Shown here piece by piece: positions 1 to 11,318 of a stretch of 64,000 bases of DNA. The notes beneath the pieces are model-generated. The model saw only the letters and a program-made list of their open reading frames with translations, ran no database searches and was not told the origin of the DNA. The DNA is from Ceratodon purpureus (lineage: Eukaryota > Streptophyta > Bryopsida > Pseudoditrichales > Ditrichaceae). Position 1 is the first letter of the stretch. Every line of letters starts with the position of its first letter. The position numbers were made by a program, and so were the translations under genes. Location: positions 108,844,457 through 108,908,456 of the forward strand of contig CM026426.1 in the NCBI GenBank assembly GCA_014871385.1, read 5' to 3'.

Positions 1-3000
1 AGTCCTTGATATGGTGTGGAATGCAAACTGGTATGTGCTGTTCTCCTCATTTTGCTGCAGGAGTTGAATCTGAGCTCGCATCATTAGCCCCTCCTTCCTA
101 CGGTTCTCCCCAGCATCTGTAATCGATCTACGATTTACACGCTTTCCACATCGCCGAAGAGGTCTCTTCGTTGGGTCATGATCTGACTGAGGAAGGTATC
201 TAGGATTCTCTAACTGGCTTCCGGAGTTGGGGTTCCCTATAACCTCCGGAGTTGATGATGTGCTTACCAGTATGAAACCTGCGGCACCTAATGCTGACGC
301 CTCTGCATCAGTTAACTTCGTACCTGATTCAACTGGCCAGATATTCGGTAGTCTAGGTGGCTTTCCACCTTTTAGAAGCTGGACGTGGTCACAACTGACG
401 CACCCTGTTACCGAGGATGCGCAAAACCAAAAGTTCTGGAAACTCTTTTTGTATCGTACCTCACTGCACCCGTAAAAACATGGTGCTGCATATGAAATAT
501 CAATATCCGGCTTTATGCTTCGACCACATGTATCCCATCGTCCATTCCGAAGCACCACTGCAGCGCACCTTGGATTCTCATGTGGTAAACACCTTCGAAT
601 CGCCCAAAGTTTGTGATCTGTCTCTTTTTCGACTACCATTAAACCGTACTGCATAGCATACGAAAATCCATTATCAAAGGTAGGACTTGTGATGCCCATG
701 GAAGGACCGGGGGTTCCCATAACATCTCCAAAATGAGACCCTCTCATATGATTCCCGAGGATATTGTCACCCCGAGGATAAACCGAGCCATGCCACCCCG
801 GAGATTGCATTGCTGCGAGTCCAGGGTTATATGAGTTCGTTGGGACGCCATCTGAAACCATTTCCTCACTTCCTCTCCAGCAAGGTGGCCTCATAGAATT
901 TGCTCCTGGATTTGAAGTTGTCGCATAGTTTGCACCATGGTCTTGAGTCCCAGTGTTTTCCCAGCGCCGGGGTGTCCCTGGGTTGGCCATTGAACCGATT
1001 GTACGTCTCAATTCAAACCTTGGCGATGGCGACACGATAGTCTCGGGCCGAAATGGAACTCCATTGTACAGCTGCTTTGATGATGGTTCTAGAGAGCTTG
1101 TCCTAACAAGTCCGTTTAGATAACCTCCTTGGGTCTGACTCGGAAGGTCGTGGTGCGGTGTTCGAAAGGGCTCCTGGTTCCCCAAGGTATTCAATCTTGG
1201 AGTTGGCATTGGAGGGCGTCTTCCATTGGTGCCGTTAAATATCCTTGGATCAGACATGCACTCCGATCGGGCCCCCCCCCTCCGGTGCTGTTCCGAGGAA
1301 TATAACATGCTGGATGGCGCCGGCGCCATCTAGTAAGGGCCGGGTTGGTGATTTCCGTGTTGAAAGGTTTGTGGACGATGGTCTGCGCTGGCCCCCGGCG
1401 CTGTTCCCAATGCCGAAGTTGAGTAATTACTCAGATTAATATCGTGAGGATTCTGCAGATGAGTTGGCGCCGGCGCCGCAGCTCCCCCAGGTGGAGCAGA
1501 TTTACGATGGTAGGAGATGTCGGGATAGGGCTGGGTGGATGCTGCCTGCGCCATTGCCGGAGGCGACTGTGTGTACATGCTTGGATAGGAAATGTTCGGA
1601 TTGGGACAACGGGATGGCGCCGGCGCCATTCGATGAGTAGTATCGGTATGCGTGAATGATGGTGCACAATCCCTGGCAGCCCTTAATGGGGATACGTGAG
1701 GGAGTTGTCCAGGATCTGCTTCACCATAATTTACATCATCTGGGACGGTCAAAGGAAAGGTCGGATCGGATAGCGACAGAGGCGGTCTTCTCTGTAAAGT
1801 ACACCTACGTCCACGACTTGGTCCTGGGACCACTGTGCTTGTATTTGGACTTAGCTGAAATCTGAGTGGCTTCCTAATTGTGCGGCTGTCCTTGTCAGGT
1901 CTGTGAGATCGGGCAACTCTTTGCTTTCCAGCTTTCGTACTGAACCTAACGCTCTGCGTCCTGTCCATTTCGCCCTCCAATCCCAAGCCTCTCGAGTGAA
2001 AAGGAGTTCCCTCAACGGCTGTCTTCACAGCTGCTGCTACTCGCTCCGGTCTGTGAGATCTTGCTAGTGTTCTAAGAATTAAATCTGCCTTGGATGGGCC
2101 AGAGCCACGTACCTCACCCTTTGATGCTGCTGAACAGAACTGCTGTTGTAGCAGCGATCGGGTCATGTCCTCTGCACATACGGTGTATAGGTCCATTTTT
2201 ACTTTGAGTCCGCTGGCAGAGGTTGCCCACATTGAACTATGTACCGGTTCGCACAAATTCGTGTTTGGGACAAGTGCCTTTCTTTCAAGGTCTAGGTCAA
2301 GCTCGTTTAGATGGTGATATGCAAAGAGCGTGCGTCTTGCCATCCACCATGTCATCCACCCCTGCATGTGCTTTACGTTGTCTTTGTGAACCGCACCTGA
2401 GGTCGCCCACCAATTCTGGAGGTCGATAGCTATCTCTAGAAATTCCTGATTAGTCGGAGCTAGAGCCCATCGCTTGCACTTCTCAGCATGATGGGTCCTG
2501 TACTGATCTATAACCCACTTGTTAGTATGATCTCGGATACTTTGAACAAAGTGGAAGTAGCATGTCCGTAAGATTGGATCGTTTGGATTGGAGAGAACCG
2601 CCTCCTCGTGCAATTCCGAACCGAAGCCCTCTGCTGATCCATACACTGATTTCACAGCGTTATAGTTTGCTGGTGCTGCATCTGCCATAAACTCTTTGAA
2701 CTTCGGTTTTGCTTGGCCACTCCTAATAACCGTTTCGTTTAGAAGCTCCCAAAACTTTATCTGGTTTTCAGTATTTTCCAGCTTCATTTCGCAAACTGCA
2801 ATTGTCAATAATCTACCTAAGTTATGATCGTACACGTGAGCGGCCATTGTAGTCCAGTGATGAACTCTCTTGATATGATCGAACATTATGAAGCTGTCTT
2901 TCAAGTCTCCGGTGGTCAAGCGCTTCACTAAAGCAACACCGCTGCCAGTGCCCACCGTGGACATTTTAAACACAAACTTGACTCCGGTGTGTGATTGGCC

Positions 3001-3632
3001 AGGAAAATGACTATCTTGAATATAACTGTACCGTGAGTATTTCTTCAACGCGAATATGCACCGCTCCTGATCGGACCTGAACTTTGTTACCACGTACTTT
3101 ACCCTGCCTTTGTCGTGGTATGGTGGAGCATTCTCCAAAAGATCCATAAGCTGCTCCTCAGATAGTATCTCCTGATCCTGAACAGAAGTTGACTGCATAA
3201 TCAAATCTAGAAAGTTCCGGTGTGCACATCGGAACCCCACCCAACCAGGAGCATTCATGAGCCAAGGCTGGTCATCAAGGAACCGGTGGATCGTATCAGT
3301 CATGTTCGCATACGCAACCCGACTTCTCCCCGGAGGAGATGGATGGTTATGCGTACCCGCGTGGACAACAGCACGTGTGTACCTATTCGAATCGTGGTTA
3401 ACAACCCAGAGAATACTAGGGCACTCGCTAAGACAAGTCGGTGTCCATCTACAGAATGAGCACCTCCAATCCCCGTCTTGTGGAGCTTCCCCAGCCTTTG
3501 GCCTCGTTTGACAGCGCCCTTCCCAATACAGTGTGTTGGCCTCGCCATGGATGTCGATGTCGTTCTTCGCTGAGATTCTTGCAACTTCTACGATTGACCG
3601 AATGTGTCCATTGTATTCTCCGGATGTGTCTT
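1..3632 (-). CDS. E1 MULE-type transposase, partial, with one in-frame stop and a long C-terminal tail
   Basis: The frame runs leftward from about 3,632 and is still open at base 1. Near the N-terminus is a WRKY-GCM1/FLYWCH-like zinc finger: a C-x2-C pair (WRCSFCRW), a second C-x4-C pair and an HNH (about 3,330-3,460). Upstream is YNGHI...YWEGRC. The catalytic core follows: a first Asp near MFDHIKRVHHWTT, a second in FMADAAPANYNAV, the C-x2-H of CYFHFVQSIRDH, and a candidate Glu in NLCEPVHSSM. This spacing fits the MULE DDE fold. A TAG at 1,330-1,332 breaks the frame, but about 440 more codons stay open in the same frame. They contain a Cys-rich segment (C..C...C-x3-C...C-x6-C-x2-C, about 380-560). 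The E1 palindrome is read as MAPAPS or AAPAPT three times in the tail. No clear start codon was found, so an upstream exon is likely. Confidence 0.7.
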
Positions 3633-5466
3633 CCTAGCGGGGTTGTTGTGTGTCACAAGCAAATTACAGATTTGTTGCGTCGACTTGAATAAGGGTCATC
3701 GCTGCGTCCAGCCATTACTGTAGGGGCCTTGAATATAGGTGTAAATTTTATTTCGCATCTTGTGACTTGCATCTTAAGTTTTATTTCGCATCTTATGTGT
3801 GTGAGGTTATGGTGCGTGAGGTTATGGTGCTTGAGGATACCGCATATGTTGCCGGCGCGTATAGATATGTTTCGAATGACAGGTGGTCTTCACACTGAGC
3901 TTTCCAATCTGTATGCATAGTCTACTATGTGATATTGCTTGTGATTTGTAGTTAAAATGTGAGACCGATTCGGCCAATCATCTGTATTTAATTTCTGAGT
4001 CGTTTCTGCTCTGACTATGATTCTTGTTAGTTCTCACATCCTTCGACATATTCGTATTAAGTCGGGTCTTTTCAGAAAATCTCTGCAGAGTACTATGAAA
4101 TAGGGTATGTTCTCAGAGCAGACTGGATTTGATTGTTCTTGACGCCTATCGCCAGCTGACTTCGAAATTCATTAAATCTAGTTAAATGAGGGTTATCTCA
4201 CAGTCCAGCCAATGAGTTAACTTGTTTTCGAATGCACCGACTTCCTTGATAACTTCTTTGGCGACCTGATGGATTTTTTCTCGCGAGAGGTTAGAGCATA
4301 TGGTGCCGGCGCCAGTAGATATGAATTTAAGGGCGGATGCGAAAATTGGAATGTGGTATACCTTGTTCGGCCCATGCTTTGTAATCGAGACGTTTCTGCT
4401 TCGTCTATTTTCCTTGCTCTTGGGTCGTTGCTCTTGGGTCGTTTGCGGTTTTTGTTCCATATGAACTGGATTGGGGCATCTTCTTGTGGCTGCTGCGCAG
4501 CAGAAGTAATATTAGAGATTTTTATCAACGGATTGAAATACAGTCATTGTAGACTCGAGCCAGAGCTTTTGACGTAACGCAATTGATATTATACTGCCAA
4601 ATGATGTGACCAGAATGATTTCGTTTTGAATCATCATGGATTACGTCCTGTTTTGGATTCGGATTTGTCTTCCTACCAACATACATCTCTATGAAGAGTC
4701 TTTCAGAGTTTGGTTGGTCATGATACTGATATAAGTGAATGGAGAATTGAGAAGCGGCATGAGTGCTCGCAATCTGAAAATCAGAGCATCTGGGACCGGC
4801 GCCAGTTGCTTACTCTTCCACGACAAATGGCAAAGACTCGGAAATCTGTCAACCGTAAACTAACTTCGCCATTTCGGTATTGTTTTGTGGGTCATATGGA
4901 GCAGGCGCCATCTGTTCCAGGGAATTTACAGTTCCATTAGTTTCCTGCTAGGTTTGGGGTGTGGTCTTTTGTATTTCATATCTAACGTGTTTGTTAATAT
5001 TTATCTCATCGATCCAATTATTTGAGTGGCGTGAAACAGGGCATATGGATCTGGCGCCATTTGAATTGTGCATGAAGTTATTATTCGGTGACGGTTTGGT
5101 TTTGTATCGATGTTTGCAATGCTGGCGCCAAGTGCACCCCGGGATTTTGGTTGCTAAGGGTTCTTGTGGAACTACCGGATATTAACGTTATATAATTCCA
5201 ATGTAAATATAGGACGTTTTTTAGTCCGAGCGCAGGATTTTGTTTTGTTGTACTAATTCATTTATAGAGCTTGGTTTGGTAAGCTTAATGCGTCGGGTCT
5301 GTGTCTGTAAATGTGTTCAAGGAACTAGTTTTATGACTAATTAATCTTTGATGTTATTAAACCGCAATTGAGAGTTCAGCCAATTCAGTTTTCATTGAAT
5401 TCCAGCAATTTTCTGATGTCATTGATTTTTAATGGTTGCCTCATTGGTATTTGAACGAACTTGCAG
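3633..5466. promoter_or_regulatory. E1 divergent intergenic region
   Basis: This spacer lies between the leftward transposase and the rightward ParB-like gene, so it should hold both promoters and first exons. It contains about six full or half copies of the E1 palindrome (3.85, 4.30, 4.79, 4.90, 5.05 and 5.12 kb), the densest non-coding cluster. A direct repeat with AGGTTATGGTGC is near 3,805-3,830. I see no convincing conserved reading frame; the short open frames here have no recognisable domain. Confidence 0.5.
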
Positions 5467-8400
5467 AACACGCACCCTGGATTCACTGCCGAATCCGGCG
5501 AAGGCGAAAGCGAACCTGATCACGAGGATGATGCTAATGAGGTTGCTATCGACAGAACTTTGAACCCCAATCCGACAGTGACCTCATTTGAGCAATTTCA
5601 AGAGAGTTTGTTTAACCAGGTTAACATCAACAAGCACTTGGCGAGTCACAAGCTTAAACCCTTGAGCCTGGAAATTCCCCTTTGTCGACTTATGCCTACT
5701 ACGTGGGTTTGGCAAGCCTTACCAACTGATGTTCAGACTGTATACGATGGATTTGACATTGGAAATTGGGGGACTAATTTCTGGGTTACATGTTGTGGGG
5801 GACCCGGATTATATCCTCGTGAAGGTTTCGAAGATATCCAGCGATGGTCAGATATGTCAGAGGAATTCGACGTTGAGCTTAGAACAAAGTGTTTGAGCGA
5901 TCCCGAGCATGCGGATGTGTATGAAGCAATGATTGGCCGATATGTTCACGTATGGGATGGCAACCATCGGGCAATAGCTTGGATGCGACATATCCAGGAT
6001 CACAACAGTGATCCAATCAAAGTGAATTGTTTCGTTTTGAAAGAGGAAGAGTCTGACAGAGGCTGGATTTCCAACTTCATGCGGGATATCAATGAGTAAG
6101 CCCCTCAAATCTTGAGTCAAGTGCGTGAGAAAGATAGGAGACTGTAATTTCTGTTTTGCATCCCTTTCCGTTCATTGCTGATCATTGTTTTGTATTGGTC
6201 GGTTTTGTATGGGTAAATATTTTTCAGTCCAACTGTTTAGGATGGTCTGTTTCCTTCTTGGCCAGGACCGGGATAGGTAGGAGTTGAATTGGCCCCCGAA
6301 CCGTAGCTTCTCCATTATGCTAATTTCTCGGTGTTGCGTGTCACCACAGTGGAACTACGAACACGACTGTGAAAAAACAACTTGCGCATACTCTTTTTGA
6401 GGTCATGCAGATAGCGAAACGAGACCCTAAGGAATACGAACCTTACTTTACTGAGGTAGAGATCAATCGAATCAAAGACGTTTGCAAAGGACGGTGGTAT
6501 AACATGACTTGTGATGCAGTCACCGAAGTCTATTTCAAGGTGCCCCGTTCTAACCTTTGTATATCATTCCGTTTTAAATAACCTCAACCCGAAGTTGGAC
6601 CAATTCTCTCAATTGAATAATTTGTGACTGTATGCCTAGCTTTAGAAATTGGTATGATTCATATGTTTGATTGTAGGGGACATTGAATGCGGCGCATGTA
6701 TCGAAGTCGATGACCATATTTTACTTAGAGTTTGGAATATCTGAGTTTCGGAATTATTAATCATTTGAATTATCTGAGTTATGGAACGTGTTTGAACTGT
6801 GCAAGCACTAACGCTGGAATTTGCCATTGGACAGCGTGAAATCCTTGTCGCCGAACGTGAAGCTGTCAAAGCATTAAAGGACAAGCATCCGCTTCCCACT
6901 GGTATGATGATTGAGGAAGCGAAACATTCTGCAGCTCAGTTGATCAGAAAAGAGAAGACCGAACACATGAAGAAAATATTTCGGTTGTGCAATCCGAAGT
7001 ACCACCCCCACCTGATTGACGAGCTCGATATTCACTCCCGAACGAATTCTCGAAAGATTGGGGCTATGACAGTGGATAATCTGGGGATTCTTGTTGGGGT
7101 TCAAGGGGTGGATATAACGAGAGTGCTGAAGTTATGGAATAGTACAAGCGAAGAGAAGCTTAAGTATCACTTCCCCGACCTCGACTTTACAAGGGCTGCG
7201 TTTCAGAAATGGCTGAATCGCCGCGCTTGGTGGGAGCAGGTTATCCACATTCTCACCCCAATAGCATTTGCAAATACTAGGTTTCTTGTCTTTTTCCCCT
7301 CGAGTGGCCATAGCTTGTGGTCTTTATTTCAGAAAATTATATTTGATTTATTGTAGACCTGTGTTACAATTGCCTATACGCTGCTTAGTTCTCCACTACA
7401 ACTTTCACTGACATAGTAGTTTATTTCGAAACAGATGGGTACGAGGGCCTTGGAGTTGACCCTTGAGTTGGCTGGAAAATCGAAAGGTGAGAAGGGCATC
7501 GGAATTTTGCGGGCTGAAGTGGTGAAGCCATTGTTCGATGAGTACTTTGACCGCGTGATGGTGTTTGGGTTCGAGAAGTATTTCCCGGAAATCTTCTCTG
7601 GGGATTGTGGACCGGTGAGGCATAAAGCCTAGAAGGATCAGACGAATTATCACCAAGGGGAGATGGCGGTTCGTCGTTTCATAATGAGATTTGTCAGGTG
7701 GGTCTTTGAAGCTCACAGCCTCATTCCTAAAGAAGATGGCGACATAAGCAAGTTTCCAATTTTCGCAGACTGGCTCTTGACAAAGCCCAGCGTGTTCGCC
7801 GCTATACACGAAAGTCCGCCACATCTCAAGTACCTCGGATGGTACATTGAGAGTATTGGTGAGGAGCGGTACTTCCTTGATTCAAAGGACAGGGAGATTT
7901 ACGAAAGAGTAGAAAGGGAGATAGAAGCCGTGAGATCTGCCCCGCTCTGCGAGAAGGCTAAGGCGCTGGATGCGACATTTGATGCAACCCTCGAGAGGAT
8001 GACGAATATGATCGGAACGGCTAATTTGGAAGGAGATCGAAATGGAGGAGCTGAAACGGTAGATGGCACTGCCTGTCGACTATCTTCTACACTTCTTTCT
8101 GCCTTATCCGGTTCGTTGGAAACTGTTTACGTTCCGAGAGACGAGTCTGAAATTGCTACTAACAGTGCGCTGGACACTCATTACGGACCAATATTGTTTA
8201 CTGAGCTGCAGGTCCTTTTTGGTGCCAAAGCTGCTGCAAAAGCTGGATTGGAGACTCCTCTCAAGGAAACGAATCAAGAGCAGTCGAATGCTATCATTTC
8301 GGATATTCTCCAACAGGTCGAGTCGATCAATGGAAATAGTCATGCCGATGAGGATTGCACCCTTACCGGTGCCACCGAAGGCAAGCAGCGTTCATCCTCT

Positions 8401-10519
8401 CCCCATGGGATGGAGTTGCGACCAAGAATTGTCAAGTCAGCTCAGGCCTCTGAAGGAGATGCCATTCCATCGAACCCTCTTTCCCTTGCCATGGTCCCGA
8501 AGAAGTCGTCTTCGAGGTCTTTGAAGAAACCTGCCAAACCCGGCCCCGAAGTATCTCAACTGAAGTTCTCTGCTCTGCCCATTGAAGGCGTTGCTGGGAC
8601 TGTGAAACTAACAATGAACATCGCATTTGAGAGCCTCTTAGAAGGGATCGACCGTTCGGTGTTCGCAACCTTTCTTGCCGCAATCAAGCAGGTTAGTTCG
8701 CAATCTTTTTTCTCTCTCTTGATATGTCACTTTCAGACTCAACTGTTCTTCAGTTCGTATGAAGTACTCCTCGCCTTATGTCTTGGCGACTGGCGCCAGC
8801 GCCGTTTGACGTTTTATTTCGGATGACTCTTTGTTCTTTTGTTGATGTATCCTGGATTGTGAGATTAGATCATTTCCTGATCAGTACACTATTGCGAACT
8901 TTACTGTTTATTGATTCATTTCGCAGAACCCAGCAATGGTTACTTAGAGTACGGGTTATGATATTTCCTGGGGACTTATTCAATCATAGTGCTGTTTATT
9001 CTACTGGTTGCGGTTCCGTTGTATGAATTCAGCTCGATATTCTATCCAGGTCCTCCTGACTGTCCTCTCATCTGATTGATGCCGGCGCAATATGCTGCTC
9101 GAGCTGTTACCATCTCGTCCTCGTAACATATGGTCTTAGCCGGGCCTTGGCAGTCGGTTTATTAGCTAGGAACTAATTGAGCATGTCAGGATGTCCTTGT
9201 TATTTTTTATTTCCCATGGGCTATCTTTTTGCTGATTTCGAACTGGTATTGGTAGAGATGGACCTTTTCACGCCGGCCCCAGATGGACTACTCTTGTAGA
9301 TCCAACTTTGCTTGTTGTTCATACTTGACATTGATCGGAACTATGGACTTGTTGCGAGACAACTATGTTTGCAGGGTCCAAGCACCATATGTTCATTTAT
9401 TTTTTTAAGTTCTGATCGAGTCTACGCTGTTGGCGCCGGCGCGATGTGTCCAACCTATGCTCATCTTATTATGCATGGCTCATGTGACAGATTAATGGTG
9501 GGAGGCTTCGGCAGCATGGTAAGGTCGCAAGCAGAAATTGCGTTGACCTCATCATCTGTGACACACCAGACAACAGCCCCATTCCCGGATATGACAACGG
9601 GGCACTCCCGCATGAATCGAAGACTCCCGCTTGGAATATGGTGAAGAAAACAACATTTCCAGCTATATTTCACATCGCGGATGCCGTCTTAGCGGACTCG
9701 GGTGTTATACTTCTATTTGTTCCTGCTGAGGAGCAGCCTCTGCTTACGACGGGGACTTGGAATAATGAATGGGAGTGTTTAAGGACGTTCTACGTCGTGA
9801 ACCACAGACCGTTTTTTCCTACATGAGTAATGTCTTCTTACTTTTTGCCCGCAAGTTTTCTGATGTTATCAATCCATAGCTAGTTTACATATTCTGAAGT
9901 ATACTAATAGCCCGATCAATCCTACTCTACAGAAGCGACTTTTCAAAGCAAAAGTATATCGGCGAAGGTGTATGAGCCAGGTGAATTTCCGTTTCCAAGA
10001 GATCGCTAGCAAGGTTATGGACTGGAGTGCCGAGTCATCGGATGTGCTCGAGAATGTTGTTACTGACGACAACTTGCTCAGATGTAAGGAGACGAATTCG
10101 TATCGCGGTTCCAAACAAAAGGCTCCGGCATTCATGGAAACCATGATAGAGATCTGCACCGGAAAGGGGAGCGCCGTCCTGGACCTGACCGCGGCTGTGG
10201 GTAAGCTGACTGCATTTCTTAAAGTAGTACTTTAGTAACATTACGGTTTGGACGAGACCTAATCTACCATTTGTTCTGCACAGGTTCATCGGTGCAGGCA
10301 TGTGAGCTTAGTGGCCGTCACATTCTTGCACTTGAGGAGGACACAACCGCTTTTAACATGTTTCTATCGGACAACGCGATCGAGCCTAGCGCTGACATTG
10401 GTACGGAGGATAATCGGATTCTTTCGCTGCAACAGCACTTACACGACCTCGACGGGACGTACTCAACCGCAAATGTCCAGTCTGCGTTAAGTGGCAATTC
10501 GCTTGGCATGGCTAGCTAA
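5467..10519 (+). CDS. E1 ParB/Srx-like plus permuted DNA-methyltransferase-like protein, decayed
   Basis: Exons supported by splice sites and phase are 5,467-6,095, 6,350-6,539, about 6,805-7,239, 7,435-8,691, 9,491-9,826, 9,933-10,200 and 10,284-10,519. The joins around 6.54-6.80 kb are unresolved, and a 5' exon is missing because the first exon follows an acceptor without an ATG. Exon 1 holds a ParB/sulfiredoxin-like signature, VWDGNHRAIAWMRHI. The last three exons look like a beta-class (permuted) DNA methyltransferase. A motif IV region, VDLIICDTPDNSP, comes first and is followed by VLADSGVILLFV. Then come KAPAFMETMIEICTGKGS and VLDLTAAVGSSVQA, the family's motif I and AdoMet loop, and finally HILALEED. 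ParB-methylase fusions are known from bacteria and phages. The catalytic D/N/S-PP-Y/F reads DTPD here, so methylation activity is doubtful; it may only bind DNA. In-frame stops are TAG at 7,630 and TGA at 9,824. Confidence 0.65.
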
Positions 10520-10742
10520 TCTATGCATCTCATGTTCAGAATAGTGGCTGCAAAACGTCAGCCACATGTATTGCATATAGTCTTAGCATCGACACAGAAG
10601 GATAATGTTAGCCACCATTTATGTTTGTTACTACTACTGTAATAACATATTATTCTTACTACCCTCGCATGCTTATGTCACTACTACATCCTTTGTCGAT
10701 GTCTAAGGTTTTCCATCACCGCTCACGGCATCACTCCTCATA

Positions 10743-11318
10743 TTACTCACTGTCGCTCACTATATCTTCCCAGAACTTGGAAATCATCTCGAAGTCTTTG
10801 AATGCTGTACCTGAACTTCCGCCTTCCTCGTTTGTTGCTTCCACCGCGTCGATAGCCAAATCCTCATAGCGATACCCCGGATATCGTTCGTTGCTGATGG
10901 ATGGAAGACTCGCCCCCTGTGCAGATTGCATGTCACGGTTTCGGGGAGACATGGATATAATTGCACTGAGCTCTGAGTGCCATACACAGCTGCAGTCTGC
11001 ACATTGTTCACTCGATATGAATTACTAGTATACAAGACTCGAGATCTAGTTTAAGCAATGTGCGGCCAAGCATTGGGCCAATCTACGTCGTACATTGCGT
11101 GGGTCTAGTTCAAGCGATAGACAATGGCAATGTCACAAACCGAGAAAAATCGAAGGAGACGGGTCAAGCAAACAGTAGCATCCCCCGGCGTTCAGCGTAC
11201 CTGGGAGCCCATGTTCCGGCGATTGTCTCCTCCTCGCGCTGAGTGTAGTAGCCCACCGTGACCCACGGCGCATCCTACGTCTTGAGGCTTTCCTCGCTCT
11301 ACGCCTCTTTGGTGCCAT
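10743..11318 (-). CDS. E1 small basic/acidic protein, unrecognised
   Basis: A likely first exon at 11,318-11,201 starts MAPKRRRARKASRRRMRRGS, which is strongly basic and could be a nuclear-localisation or DNA-binding tail. It ends at a CAG|GTACGC donor. A later exon ends with a TAA near 10,743; it encodes YPGYRYEDLAIDAVE and FKDFEMISKFWEDIVSDSE, an acidic C-terminus. The join between the two was not resolved. I recognise no family. Its position between the ParB-methyltransferase-like gene and the right side of E1 suggests an accessory gene of the element. Confidence 0.35.

Noticed and set aside
7615-7631. A 17-nt intron (GTGAGG...CCTAG) that would remove the TAG at 7,630
   Set aside because: Too short for a plant intron, and 17 is not a multiple of three, so splicing it would break the frame that is continuous across it.
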